Shown piece by piece: positions 11,377 through 20,071 of a DNA stretch of 64,000 nucleotides (position 1 is the first letter of the stretch; the number at the start of each line of letters is the position of its first letter). Location of the stretch: the NCBI GenBank assembly GCA_026645575.1, contig JAPKMW010000013.1, positions 89,812 to 153,811 on the forward strand, written 5' to 3'. The notes beneath the pieces were generated by a model. The model had not been told where the DNA came from. It saw only the letters and a program-made list of their open reading frames with translations, and ran no database searches. The translations under genes were made by a program, and so were the position numbers. This DNA is from Caldilineaceae bacterium (lineage in GTDB: Bacteria; Chloroflexota; Anaerolineae; Caldilineales; Caldilineaceae).

Positions 11377-11410
11377 CAAGGAATTGATTGTAAAATAAAG
11401 GAAGTTCGTT

Positions 11411-11467
11411 TGTCATTCTGAAAGAATCTCTAGTGTATTGCGCCCTAGATCCCCTTTCAGGGTGACA
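11411..11467. repeat. GTCATTCTG-type inverted repeat
   Basis: Left arm TGTCATTCTGAAAG and right arm CTTTCAGGGTGACA pair imperfectly. It is the same family as the perfect hairpin at 33518-33578. It lies after coxG and may act as its transcript end. The remaining gap to 11764 holds the coxS promoter and a short leader hairpin (11607-11625), with no gene. Confidence 0.65.
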
Positions 11468-11546
11468 GGTGGTACATCTTGATTGATCCGGGAACGCCTT
11501 GTCAATTCTCCATGCCCCCCGAATTGCGCCAACCCGTCAATCGGCA

Positions 11547-11575
11547 TTGACAGAATGCAAGCGCTGCGCTAGAAT
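11547..11575 (+). promoter_or_regulatory. Consensus promoter of the coxSLM operon
   Basis: TTGACA at 11547-11552, a 17-base spacer and TAGAAT at 11570-11575. The leader to the coxS start would be about 180 bases, unusually long, and includes a GTTGGCG/CGCCAAC hairpin at 11607-11625. Confidence 0.8.
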
Positions 11576-11764
11576 GGGTGTAAGCTCTCCCTTGCTTGAG
11601 CGGTCCGTTGGCGGTTGACGCCAACAATACTTTTCCTCAATTCAATTTCCATATTTCTATTGTTACCTTGAAGCGGTAAGCTGTTTAGCCTTCTATTGGT
11701 TTACGCGAAGGATTTTGCTTAGCGCTTCTACAAACTCAATCATCGTTATAGCGGAGGAACAATC

Positions 11765-12229
11765 ATGCAGAAGATTACGGTGACGGTAAACGGCGCATCA
11801 CATACGCGCGACGTTGAACCGCGCATGCTGCTGGTGGATTTCATTCGTGACAGCCTGAGCTTGACTGGCACCAACATCGGTTGCGACACCAGTCAGTGCG
11901 GTGCGTGTACGGTCCACATGGATGGCATGGCAGTGAAGTCGTGTACAGTGTTGGCGGTGCAAGCCGACGGCAGCACCATTACCACCATCGAAGGGCTGGC
12001 GAAAAACGGACAACTGCACGCCATGCAACAGGCGTTCTGGGATCAGCACGGGCTGCAATGCGGCTATTGCACCCCCGGCATGATCATGGCCGCCGCCAAG
12101 TTGGTGGAAAACAACCCCGGCATCACCGAAGAGCAGATCCGCCACGGCTTGGAAGGCAACATCTGCCGCTGCACCGGCTACCAGAACATTGTCAAGGCTG
12201 TAGCGCAGGCTGCGGTGGCTACGGCCTAA
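11765..12229 (+). CDS. coxS: CO-dehydrogenase-type small subunit, 2x[2Fe-2S]
   Basis: Iron-sulfur subunit of 154 residues of a xanthine-oxidase-family molybdenum hydroxylase. The plant-type cluster ligands are in [15 protein letters not shown] plus a later Cys near residue 60. The second cluster ligands are in the helical C-terminal domain: CGYCTPGMI and ICRCTGYQN. It passes electrons from the Mo site in CoxL to FAD in CoxM. GCGGAGG precedes the ATG. It leads the coxS-coxL-coxM unit, the gene order usual for form II clusters. The complex acts in the cytoplasm near the membrane. Confidence 0.9.
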   Translation: MQKITVTVNGASHTRDVEPRMLLVDFIRDSLSLTGTNIGCDTSQCGACTVHMDGMAVKSCTVLAVQADGSTITTIEGLAKNGQLHAMQQAFWDQHGLQCGYCTPGMIMAAAKLVENNPGITEEQIRHGLEGNICRCTGYQNIVKAVAQAAVATA

Positions 12230-12241
12230 TAAGGAGGCGCA

Positions 12242-14596
12242 ATGAGTGGATACATTGGTAAAAGCATGAAGCGGGTGGAAGACCCACGCTTTATTCAGGG
12301 CAAGGGCAAATATGTTGCCAACCTCCAGATCCCTGGTATGCTCCACGCCGCCATTGTCCGCAGTCCGCACGCCCATGCCAAGATCAACAGCATCGATGCC
12401 AGCGCTGCCCTGGCAATGCCTGGCGTCGTCGGTGTCTACACAGGTGCGGATCTGGCCGCTGATGGTGTTGGCGGCCTCCCCTGTGGTTTTAACCCGCCCG
12501 GTATCAAAACTGCACCCCACCCCGTCCTGGCGATTGGTAAAGTGCGCCATGTGGGTGACGGCGTTGCGGTGGTGATTGCGGAAAATCGCTATGCGGCGCA
12601 AGACGCGGCGGAGGCTGTACAAGTAGACTATACGCCCCTGCCTGCTGTGGTCGATGCCAAAAAAGCCGCCGATCCGGGCGCCCCCCAACTGCATGACGAG
12701 ATTCCGAACAACACCAGCTTCTATTGGGCGCTGGGCAATCGCGACGAGATCAATCGCGCCTTTGCCGCTGCCGATCATGTGGTGGAATTAGATCTCATCA
12801 ACCAACGCTTGATTCCTAACGCTATGGAACCACGCGCCTGTGTTGCTCAATACAGCGATTTTTCCGAAGAGATGACCATCTGGACCACTAGCCAGAATCC
12901 GCACATCATTCGCCTGTTGCTCAGTCTTGCCACCTTGCAGATGCCGGAAAACAAATTGCGCGTCATTTCGCCCGATGTTGGTGGCGGTTTTGGCAGCAAG
13001 ATTTTCCACTACGCCGAAGAAGTTATCGTTCCCTGGGCGGCGCGCAAATTGAACCGCCCGGTGAAATGGGTCTCGACCCGCAGCGAAGCCTTTGTCACCG
13101 ACGCCCACGGGCGCGACCATGTGACCACGGCCAAGCTGGCGTTGAAGAACGACGGCACCATTGTCGGCCTCGATGTCACCACCTACGCCAACATGGGCGC
13201 CTATCTTTCGACCTTTGCCGCGCTCATCCCGACGGCCATTTACATCACGCTCTTCTCCGGCCTCTACAAAATTCCGGTCATCTTTGGCGAATCGTACGGC
13301 ACCATGACCAACACCGTGCCGGTTGACGCCTATCGCGGCGCCGGTCGTCCGGAAGCCAGTTATGTGCTGGAGCGGCTGGTCGATATTGCCGCCCGTGACC
13401 TGAAGATGGACCCGATTGAATTGCGCCGCAAGAACTTCATTCAGCCCCACGAGTTCCCCTATCAGACGCCCGTGGCGTTACTCTATGATAGCGGCAACTA
13501 TGACAAGCTCTTTGACAAAGCGGTGGAAGTCTCGAACTACAGCGAGTTGCTGCGCCAACGGGATGCAGCGCGCGCCGCTGGTAAGATCGTTGGCGTTGGC
13601 GTCAGCGGTTGTATCGAAGCCTCCGGTCTTGGCCCGTCCAAAGTGGTCATCAGCCTGGGCGCTGGCGTTGGTTTGTGGGAAAGCGGCTCGATCCGCGTCC
13701 ACCCGACCGGCAAGGTAAGCGTCTTCACTGGTTCGCACGCCCACGGTCAGGGCCATGAAACCACCTTCGCCCAGATTGTGGCCGATGAACTGGGCATTCC
13801 GATTGGCGATGTCGAGATCATTCATGGCGACACGGGCCGCACCCCCTTTGGCTTGGGTTCGTATGGCAGCCGTAGCGCCTCGGTCGGTGGCAGCGCCTTG
13901 GTGCGCAGCGCCGAGAAGATCCGCAACAAGCTGATCAAAATGGCGGCCTTCCAGTTGGAAGTGGCCGAAGAAGATGTGGTCTACGACCGCGCCAGCGGCA
14001 AAGTTCATGTCAAGGGTTCGCCCGACCAAGCCAAATCCTTTGTCGAACTGTCGGTTGGCACGCTGACGGCGCACCAACTGCCCGACGGTATGGAACCTGG
14101 CTTGGAAGAGACCACCTTCTACGATCCGGCCAACTTCACCTTCCCCAACAGCGCCCATATTGCGATGGTGGAAATTGATCGTGAGACCGGCGAAGTCAAG
14201 CTGACCCACTACACCTCGGTCGATGATGTCGGCAACGTGATTAATCCGCTCATTGTCGAAGGGCAGATGATCGGCGGTGTGGCCCAAGGCGTCGGCCAGG
14301 CGCTCTGGGAACATGGTATCTATGACGAAGGTGGTCAGTTGCTCTCTGGCTCGATGATGGACTATGCCATGCCGCGCGCCGATGGCTTCCCCACCATCCT
14401 CACGGACCGCATCGAAACCCCATCCCCGCACAATCCGCTGGGGGTGAAGGGCGCCGGTGAAATGGGCACCATCGCCAGCACCGTGACCGTTGCTAATGCC
14501 GTCATGGATGCACTGGAACCGTTGGGCATCCGTCATGTCGATATGCCGTTGACCGCCGAAAAGCTTTGGAAGGCTATTCAAAGCGCCAAATTGTAG
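12242..14596 (+). CDS. coxL: Form II CO-dehydrogenase-like molybdenum large subunit
   Basis: Catalytic Mo subunit of 784 residues, normal length for the family. The N-terminus carries GKSMKRVEDPRF and the molybdopterin regions GGGFGSK (about 245) and the C-terminal GVKGAGEMG (about 740), where the last Glu is the family's catalytic base. The active-site loop reads AYRGAGR near residue 362, the form II signature; the form I CO-oxidising signature with the active-site Cys (AYXCSFR) is absent. So CO oxidation is not assured; a related aldehyde, purine or aromatic substrate is possible. AAGGAGG at 12231-12237 gives strong initiation 12 bases after coxS. Confidence 0.88.
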   Translation: MSGYIGKSMKRVEDPRFIQGKGKYVANLQIPGMLHAAIVRSPHAHAKINSIDASAALAMPGVVGVYTGADLAADGVGGLPCGFNPPGIKTAPHPVLAIGKVRHVGDGVAVVIAENRYAAQDAAEAVQVDYTPLPAVVDAKKAADPGAPQLHDEIPNNTSFYWALGNRDEINRAFAAADHVVELDLINQRLIPNAMEPRACVAQYSDFSEEMTIWTTSQNPHIIRLLLSLATLQMPENKLRVISPDVGGGFGSKIFHYAEEVIVPWAARKLNRPVKWVSTRSEAFVTDAHGRDHVTTAKLALKNDGTIVGLDVTTYANMGAYLSTFAALIPTAIYITLFSGLYKIPVIFGESYGTMTNTVPVDAYRGAGRPEASYVLERLVDIAARDLKMDPIELRRKNFIQPHEFPYQTPVALLYDSGNYDKLFDKAVEVSNYSELLRQRDAARAAGKIVGVGVSGCIEASGLGPSKVVISLGAGVGLWESGSIRVHPTGKVSVFTGSHAHGQGHETTFAQIVADELGIPIGDVEIIHGDTGRTPFGLGSYGSRSASVGGSALVRSAEKIRNKLIKMAAFQLEVAEEDVVYDRASGKVHVKGSPDQAKSFVELSVGTLTAHQLPDGMEPGLEETTFYDPANFTFPNSAHIAMVEIDRETGEVKLTHYTSVDDVGNVINPLIVEGQMIGGVAQGVGQALWEHGIYDEGGQLLSGSMMDYAMPRADGFPTILTDRIETPSPHNPLGVKGAGEMGTIASTVTVANAVMDALEPLGIRHVDMPLTAEKLWKAIQSAKL

Positions 14597-14598
14597 AT

Positions 14599-14680
14599 AT
14601 TGGCTATTGGCTATTGGATATTAGATATTAGAAGCTATTGGCGACTGAATATCCAGTATCTAATACCTATTCATAGGAGA
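14599..14680. repeat. Heptamer fold-back element between coxL and coxM
   Basis: Five 7-base units (ATTGGCT twice, then ATTGGAT, ATTAGAT, ATTAGAA) span 14599-14633. The following AATATCCAGTATCTAATACC is a partial complement. It fills the 90-base gap between two subunit genes of one enzyme, where a hairpin could tune subunit ratio; that role is inferred. Confidence 0.75.
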
Positions 14681-14686
14681 TAGAAC

Positions 14687-15532
14687 ATGTATCCACCAAA
14701 GTTCGATTATGTGCGCGCCAACTCGGTGGAGGAGGCGCTGTCGCAAGTGCAAGGGGGCGCAAAGGTCTTGGCGGGCGGTCATAGCTTGATCCCGGCCCTC
14801 AAGTTGCGCCTTTCCGATCCGGGCAAGTTGGTTGACATTAGTCGGCTGTCCGGGATGAAGGGGATTTCTATTAGTGGCAACAAGGCCACGATTGGCGCAC
14901 TGACCACCCATGCAATGGTCGCCGCTGCGCAAGGTCTGCCCGCCGGCTTGACCGAAGCCGCCGCCATGATTGGCGATCCGCAGGTGCGCAATCGCGGCAC
15001 CGTCGGCGGCAATATTGCCCATGCCGATCCGGCCTCGGATCTGCCTACGGTGCTGGTTGCATTAGGCGCCACAATTAATCTGGTCGGGCCGGGTGGCAAC
15101 CGCAGCGTGGCCGCCGCTGATTTCTTTATCGATCTCTTCTTCACCGCCCTGGGCGAGGATGAACTAGTCGCCAGCGTTGATGTGCCGTTGGACAGCGCCG
15201 GTTCGGCCTATGCCAAGCTCTTCAACCCGGCGTCACGCTACGCCATTGTCGGCGCCTGCGCCAAGGTGAGCGTGGCGAATGGGGTCTGCTCCGCGGCCAG
15301 TGTTGCTGTCGGTGGCTTGACGGCCAAAGCAACAGCCGCACCGTCGGTTGGCGCCGCGTTGGTCGGCAAGGCGCTCACGGCAGAGAACATCGCTGCCGCC
15401 GCCGCCCAGGTCGCCGGCGATCTAGGTGATGATGTTATGGGTGATATTCACGCCAGCGCCGACTATCGCCGGGCGATGGCGCCGGTTTATGTCGAGCGGG
15501 CATTGAGCAAGGCCGCGTCGCGGGCTAGCTAA
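14687..15532 (+). CDS. coxM: CO-dehydrogenase-type FAD-binding medium subunit
   Basis: Flavoprotein subunit of 281 residues of the same complex. The two FAD-binding motifs of the family are present: AGGHSLIPALKLRL at about residue 29 and TVGGNIAHADPASDLP at about residue 105. A CODH flavoprotein C-terminal domain follows from about 175. FAD accepts electrons from the iron-sulfur subunit and delivers them to the quinone pool or another acceptor. AGGAG sits before the ATG. The gene ends the coxSLM unit; a hairpin repeat and a T-rich terminator follow. Confidence 0.9.
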   Translation: MYPPKFDYVRANSVEEALSQVQGGAKVLAGGHSLIPALKLRLSDPGKLVDISRLSGMKGISISGNKATIGALTTHAMVAAAQGLPAGLTEAAAMIGDPQVRNRGTVGGNIAHADPASDLPTVLVALGATINLVGPGGNRSVAAADFFIDLFFTALGEDELVASVDVPLDSAGSAYAKLFNPASRYAIVGACAKVSVANGVCSAASVAVGGLTAKATAAPSVGAALVGKALTAENIAAAAAQVAGDLGDDVMGDIHASADYRRAMAPVYVERALSKAASRAS

Positions 15533-15538
15533 TTAGCT

Positions 15539-15642
15539 GTTGACCCGTCCCGTAGGGACGATTGAGCTTAGAGAGGGAGAATGTAAAAATTACCCCGCCT
15601 AAACTCATCTGTCCCTACGGGACGAAATGCGGTGATGTCAAC
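15539..15642. repeat. CGTCCCTACGGGACG-type inverted repeat, copy 1
   Basis: Left arm GTTGACCCGTCCCGTAGGGA and its continuation to 15570 pair imperfectly with the right arm ending GTCAAC at 15642, around an AT-rich loop. A second copy with the same arm sequence is at 58270-58352. Non-coding, MITE-like or REP-like. Confidence 0.75.
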
Positions 15643-15666
15643 CATCCCAATGCCAGGGGCATGATG

Positions 15667-15702
15667 TAGAGATCGGAGTGTAGCTCCGGTCTCTATTTTT
15701 TT
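15667..15702 (+). terminator. Rho-independent terminator of coxSLM
   Basis: A 12-base stem (TAGAGATCGGAG with CTCCGGTCTCTA, one G-T wobble) encloses a 5-base loop and is followed by seven T residues. This is the clearest intrinsic terminator in the window. Confidence 0.85.
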
Positions 15703-15724
15703 ACCTAGCTCAGTGTGCTAATTA

Positions 15725-15752
15725 CCGACAACGATAGTGGGCATGGTATACT
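15725..15752 (+). promoter_or_regulatory. Candidate promoter of the coxDE unit
   Basis: TATACT at 15747-15752 with a weak CCGACA -35 sixteen bases upstream. It lies between the coxSLM terminator and the GTG start at 15802, so it is well placed; the -35 is poor. Confidence 0.5.
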
Positions 15753-15801
15753 AAGCCACAGAGAAAATTTTTACTGATGAGATCAACCGCCGGAGTTTTA
15801 T

Positions 15802-16707
15802 GTGAGTCAAATCGCCTTAAAAACCATTGATGATGTGCAACAGGCGCTGGCCGTGCAGAATTATGTCTGCGAGCGCAGCCTAGCCACCGCCATTTTTCTC
15901 GCCTTGAAATTACAGCGCCCGCTCTTTTTAGAGGGGGAAGCCGGCGTCGGCAAAACCGAAATTGCCAAAGTATTATCGAGTTTGCTGGACCGCCCGTTGA
16001 TTCGCTTGCAATGTTATGAAGGGCTGGATGTCAACACCGCCGTCTACGAGTGGAATTATACCCAGCAGATGTTACAGATCCGCTTGCTGGAAGCCGCCGG
16101 TCACGTTAATGTCGATCGGGCGCGCCATGAACTTTTTAGCCCGGACTTTTTGTTAAAACGGCCACTCCTACGCGCCATTGACTACCAGGATGGCAAACCG
16201 CCAGTGCTGTTGATCGATGAACTGGATCGCGCCGATGAAGAGTTTGAAGCCTTTTTGCTGGAAGTGCTATCAGACTTTCAAGTCACCATTCCCGAATTGG
16301 GCACGGTCAAAGCGCCGGTGCCGCCGGTAGTGATCATTACCTCCAATCGCACACGTGAAGTTCACGATGCACTCAAGCGCCGCTGCCTTTACCACTGGAT
16401 CGACTACCCGGACTTTGACAAGGAATATGGCATTGTCCTTGCCAAAGTGCCGCAAGCGCCGGCAACATTAGCACGTCAAGTCGTCGCCTTTGTGCAAGAA
16501 TTGCGGCGGGAAGAGCTTTACAAGCTACCCGGTGTCGCCGAAACGCTCGATTGGATCACGGCACTGGTGGCATTAGACCAGGAAGCGTTGACCGAACAGG
16601 TGGTCAATGATACGCTGGGGACGCTGCTCAAATATCGCGATGATATTCAACACACACAGGGGGCAGCGCTGCGGCAGATCTTGCAGCGGTTGCCGGGGTT
16701 AGTGTAA
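15802..16707 (+). CDS. coxD: MoxR-family AAA ATPase (CoxD-like)
   Basis: AAA+ ATPase of 301 residues. Walker A is EGEAGVGKTEIAK at about residue 40, Walker B LLIDELDRADEEFEAF near 135, and the sensor/arginine region ITSNRTREVHDALKRRC near 175. MoxR/CoxD proteins pair with VWA proteins to mature or activate a client metalloenzyme; in carboxydotrophs CoxD acts on the [CuSMoO2] site. A form II enzyme would not be expected to have that copper site, so the exact job here is open. The start is GTG, six bases after CGGAG. Twelve bases separate it from the VWA gene. Confidence 0.87.
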   Translation: MSQIALKTIDDVQQALAVQNYVCERSLATAIFLALKLQRPLFLEGEAGVGKTEIAKVLSSLLDRPLIRLQCYEGLDVNTAVYEWNYTQQMLQIRLLEAAGHVNVDRARHELFSPDFLLKRPLLRAIDYQDGKPPVLLIDELDRADEEFEAFLLEVLSDFQVTIPELGTVKAPVPPVVIITSNRTREVHDALKRRCLYHWIDYPDFDKEYGIVLAKVPQAPATLARQVVAFVQELRREELYKLPGVAETLDWITALVALDQEALTEQVVNDTLGTLLKYRDDIQHTQGAALRQILQRLPGLV

Positions 16708-16719
16708 AGCGGATCGATC

Positions 16720-17898
16720 ATGGTGCAAAACGGTACGAGCCAAGCTAACGATGTAACGCCGATGGGCCAACTTCTGCGCAATTGTGTCCTCTTTGGGCGC
16801 ATGTTGCGCGCCATCGGCGTCGAGATTACGCCGACCCAAATGGTCGATTTGGTCGATAGCCTGCGCTATGTCAACATTGGTAGCCGCCAGGATTTTAAGA
16901 ACAGTGCGCGCACGGTGTTGATCAGCAAGCGCGAACATCTGCCGCTCTTTGACCAGGCTTTTGATCTCTTCTGGCAGGCACGCGGACAAAACACCTTGCT
17001 CGAGATGGACTTAGGCCAACTCTTGCAACAGCAGCAAGAGCCGCAGAAGATGGAGGTCTATCGCCGCAGCCCGCTGGATGATCCTGGTAAACAACCGCCC
17101 CCCGATGAGGAGCCGGAAGAAGAGCGGGTGATGACCTATAGCGACCAGGAGATCCTGCGCCAGAAAGATTTTGCCCACCTGGATGCGGAAGAGATGGCCG
17201 CCGTCCGCCGCATGATGTTGAAGACGCAATGGCAACTGGAGCCGCGCCGCACCCGGCGCACGGTGCGCACACCCCAAGGCGAGTTGATCGACCTGCGGCG
17301 TACCATCCGTCAGAATCTCCGCCACGGCGGCGAATTACTGCGGCTGGCGCACAAAGAACGCAAACTGAAACGCCGTCCAGTCGTCTTGCTCTGTGACATT
17401 AGCGGCTCGATGGAGCGTTATTCACGGGTGCTGCTCCAATTTATTTATGTTGTGACGAGCCGATTGGATCGGGTCGAGTCTTTTGTCTTTAGCACCCGGC
17501 TCACCCGCATTACACGCCAGTTGCGCCGCCGCAATATCGATGATGCCCTGCGTGAGGCTAGCGCCGTTGTCCATGACTGGGCCGGTGGTACACGTATCGG
17601 TGAGGCGATCAAAATCTTTAATTACGAATGGGCGCGCCGGGTGCTCAACCAAGGGGCCATCGTCATGATCATCAGCGACGGCTGGGATCGCGGCGACATT
17701 GCCTTGTTGGAGCGGGAAATGGATCGGCTGCACCGCAGTTGTCACCGGCTGATCTGGCTCAATCCGCTCCTGGGGGCGGCGGATTATCAACCACTGGTGC
17801 GGGGCATCAAGGCTGCGTTGCCCCATATTGATGACTTTTTGCCGGTGCATAACTTAGCCAGCCTGGAGCAGTTAGCGGATTTGTTAGCGGAACAATGA
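16720..17898 (+). CDS. coxE: VWA domain protein (CoxE-like)
   Basis: Protein of 392 residues with a C-terminal von Willebrand A domain. The metal-ion-dependent adhesion site is seen as DISGSMERYS near residue 225, the Thr in GGTRIGEA and the Asp in ISDGWDRGD. The N-terminal part is helical and charged, with a highly acidic/Pro stretch about 115-135. CoxE works with the CoxD ATPase as a maturation or chaperone pair. It has a weak ribosome site and is probably coupled to coxD. The stop overlaps the next start (ATGA). Confidence 0.85.
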   Translation: MVQNGTSQANDVTPMGQLLRNCVLFGRMLRAIGVEITPTQMVDLVDSLRYVNIGSRQDFKNSARTVLISKREHLPLFDQAFDLFWQARGQNTLLEMDLGQLLQQQQEPQKMEVYRRSPLDDPGKQPPPDEEPEEERVMTYSDQEILRQKDFAHLDAEEMAAVRRMMLKTQWQLEPRRTRRTVRTPQGELIDLRRTIRQNLRHGGELLRLAHKERKLKRRPVVLLCDISGSMERYSRVLLQFIYVVTSRLDRVESFVFSTRLTRITRQLRRRNIDDALREASAVVHDWAGGTRIGEAIKIFNYEWARRVLNQGAIVMIISDGWDRGDIALLEREMDRLHRSCHRLIWLNPLLGAADYQPLVRGIKAALPHIDDFLPVHNLASLEQLADLLAEQ

Positions 17899-18728
17899 AC
17901 GAGGGCAGTAGGATGGAACAAACGTCAACACCGACCGGGGCGCTCTTCAGCCTCTATAGCACCCCTGACCAGGATGCGTTTTACTATGGTCGCCGCCAGG
18001 TCATCACCTATAACAAAACAGCGCAACCGAGCCATAGCTATACGCCGTTGACCCAGGCCGATTTTCTCAACCCACAGCCGGGGGACGAGTTTGTCCACGG
18101 GCCACGCCATGAAACGGATCTACGCAATCTCAATGGCGTTTTCCGCTACCATTACCGGGGTAACCCGGTGGTGGCGGTTTACAGCGGCATCAAGATGATC
18201 TGGGATGTGGCAGACATTGCCCAGCCGGCTCCCGATGTAGCGATTGTCGTTGGGGCAGAGAGTGGGGAGACCAACCTCAAGGAATTTGATGTCCAGGCGA
18301 TGGGGCAACGGCCGCGCTTTGTGCTGGAAATTGTCGCGCCGCGCTTTGTCGAGGCCGATTTAGTGGAGAAACTACAGATCTATGCCCAGGCCGGCGTGCA
18401 AGAATATTTTATTGTTGACAGTGGCGAACGGATGGGTAAGCCAGTCGTTGATTATACCGTCATAGGTTATCGGCTGGTCAAAGGGACGTATCAACCCATT
18501 CCACCGGAGAGTGACGGGCGCGTCTACAGCAAAGTCAATCGTCTTTGGCTACTACCCACCGCGCCCCGTGATGGGGTGACGGCAATCAGCGAACGGACAG
18601 GCCAGGTCATTGTACCTGATGCCGACAGCCTGACCAGCGCCGTGGCTGCACGGGCGGAAGCAGCCTTCCGGGCGACAGCGATTGCATCCCAGCTCGATTT
18701 TTTTCATGGTGATTCAGACAATTTGTAG
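17895..18728 (+). CDS. Uma2-family PD-(D/E)XK-like protein
   Basis: Protein of 277 residues in the Uma2 (DUF820) family, whose fold is restriction-endonuclease-like. The expected pieces are PDVAIVVGAES near residue 113, the Glu in FVLEIVAP near 145 and the Lys in DLVEKLQIYAQAGVQEYFIVD. The family is abundant in Cyanobacteria and Chloroflexota and its role is not settled. The ATG at 17895 overlaps the coxE stop; an ATG at 17913 with GAGGG in front is an alternative start. Its place inside a cox maturation cluster is unusual and may be an insertion. Confidence 0.75.
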   Translation: MNEGSRMEQTSTPTGALFSLYSTPDQDAFYYGRRQVITYNKTAQPSHSYTPLTQADFLNPQPGDEFVHGPRHETDLRNLNGVFRYHYRGNPVVAVYSGIKMIWDVADIAQPAPDVAIVVGAESGETNLKEFDVQAMGQRPRFVLEIVAPRFVEADLVEKLQIYAQAGVQEYFIVDSGERMGKPVVDYTVIGYRLVKGTYQPIPPESDGRVYSKVNRLWLLPTAPRDGVTAISERTGQVIVPDADSLTSAVAARAEAAFRATAIASQLDFFHGDSDNL

Positions 18729-18737
18729 GAGATTCTT

Positions 18738-19052
18738 ATGCGTGAAGTGATGAACGACATTGAACGCTGGCGCAGCGAAGGCAAAGGCGTAGCGCTGGCG
18801 ACGGTAGTGAAGGTCTATGGTTCAGCGCCGCGACCGTTGGGGGCCAAGATGGCGATCTCCTCGACTGGGGAAATGACTGGCTCAGTGAGCGGGGGTTGTG
18901 TCGAAGGGGCGGTAGTGCAGGAAGCACTGGATGTGCTGAAGCGCAAAGAGGCCAAATTGGTCGAATATGGCATTGCCGATGAGTTGGCGATGACCGTGGG
19001 ATTGGCTTGTGGCGGCAACATTCAGGTTTTCGTCGAGCCGCTCACTTGGTAA
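18738..19052 (+). CDS. XdhC/CoxI N-terminal domain protein
   Basis: Short protein of 104 residues matching the N-terminal XdhC_CoxI domain (LATVVKVYGSAPRPLGAKM, SVSGGCVEGAVVQEAL, GLACGGNIQVFVEPL). Full XdhC/CoxI proteins add a Rossmann-like C-terminal domain of about 150 residues that is absent here; stand-alone N-domains do occur in cox clusters. XdhC proteins bind and protect the molybdenum cofactor and help its sulfuration before insertion. AGGAG precedes the ATG, nine bases after the Uma2 gene. It fits maturation of the CoxSLM enzyme. Confidence 0.85.
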   Translation: MREVMNDIERWRSEGKGVALATVVKVYGSAPRPLGAKMAISSTGEMTGSVSGGCVEGAVVQEALDVLKRKEAKLVEYGIADELAMTVGLACGGNIQVFVEPLTW

Positions 19053-19075
19053 AACAGTGTGCTTGGTAGTACGAT
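19046..19075 (+). promoter_or_regulatory. Candidate promoter giving a leaderless metallophosphoesterase message
   Basis: TTGGTA at 19046-19051, 18 bases, then TACGAT at 19070-19075. The ATG at 19082 is seven bases past the -10 and has no Shine-Dalgarno, as expected for a leaderless start. The -35 is imperfect. Confidence 0.4.
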
Positions 19076-19081
19076 AGCGCC

Positions 19082-20071
19082 ATGATGCGAATTGCGGTTT
19101 TGGCCGATATTCACGGCAACTTGCCGGCCCTGGAAGCGGTGCTGGCCCAACTGGAACGTTTGCAACCCGATTATGTCGTGGTGAATGGCGACCTGATCAA
19201 CGGCGTCCCCTTTAGCACCGAAACCATCGACCGGGTGCGCGCCTTAGGCTGGGTCATGGTACGGGGCAACCATGAATTTTATTACCTGGACTTTGGCACC
19301 GAACGCGCCATGCCCGGTTGTGATGATCCGGCACGCTGGGGGCAGTTGCATTGGCTGATCGAGACCATCACGCCGGCCCAAGGCGCCTACCTGGCGATGA
19401 TGCCCGATGAACGTACTTTTTATATCCCCGGTGCGCAACCATTACGCATTGCCCACGGTGTACCGGGACGCAACCGGGTTGGCTTTCACAACCGCCAGAG
19501 TGACGCCCAAATTGTGCCGGAAATTCAGGGCGTTGGCGAACGGACGCTTATCTCGGCCCATACCCATGTGCAGATCGATCGTCACATCCACATTGATATT
19601 GACCGTAGCAGCACCTTGCAGTTCGATCCCCATGTTGATCAGCATGCGCCCAACCACAGCGAATTGCACCGCCATTGGCATCTCATCAACCCCGGTAGCG
19701 TTGGTCTGCCGTTGAATGGCGATCCCCAAGCCCAATTTGCCATGTTGGAAAGTGTGCCAGAACAAGAAGAGGCCGGCGGCTGGCGCGTGGCCATGCAGCG
19801 CGTTCCTTATGATCGACGACCGGCGCTAGAAGCCTACACCACCAGCGGTATGTTGGCAATGGGGGGTGTCATCACCCAACTTTTCTATTGGGAGGTCGTC
19901 ACAGCGGAACCGGAGATTGTCTATTTCTATCGCTGGGCCTGGGAACAGGGCTATGATCCCGACAACGCCGCCCAAGCCGCGTTTGATGCCTATGTCGCTG
20001 CCACCCAACGCGACCACTATGTCCGCACCCGTGATCCACTCTATCAATCCACCCAGGTAAGGAAAGACTAA
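19082..20071 (+). CDS. Metallophosphoesterase (calcineurin-like), paralog 1
   Basis: Predicted phosphoesterase of 329 residues. The binuclear metal motifs are in order: DIHGN (residue 9 on), GDLIN, RGNHEF, AHGVPG and SAHTHVQ, followed by NPGSVGLP, as in YfcE/ApaH-like enzymes. An unusual insertion around residues 160-190 is rich in His and Asp, just after the metal-binding HTH motif. An ATG three bases downstream is an equally possible start. The stop overlaps the start of a shorter paralog at 20071, so both are probably co-translated. Substrate unknown. Confidence 0.82.
   Translation: MMRIAVLADIHGNLPALEAVLAQLERLQPDYVVVNGDLINGVPFSTETIDRVRALGWVMVRGNHEFYYLDFGTERAMPGCDDPARWGQLHWLIETITPAQGAYLAMMPDERTFYIPGAQPLRIAHGVPGRNRVGFHNRQSDAQIVPEIQGVGERTLISAHTHVQIDRHIHIDIDRSSTLQFDPHVDQHAPNHSELHRHWHLINPGSVGLPLNGDPQAQFAMLESVPEQEEAGGWRVAMQRVPYDRRPALEAYTTSGMLAMGGVITQLFYWEVVTAEPEIVYFYRWAWEQGYDPDNAAQAAFDAYVAATQRDHYVRTRDPLYQSTQVRKD

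Noticed and set aside
11576..11764. Possible molybdenum-cofactor riboswitch in the long coxS leader
   Set aside because: The leader is long but I could not match the conserved Moco RNA segments; only one short hairpin is evident.
13478..14581. 367-residue minus-strand frame
   Set aside because: Antisense shadow of coxL, whose motifs are unambiguous.
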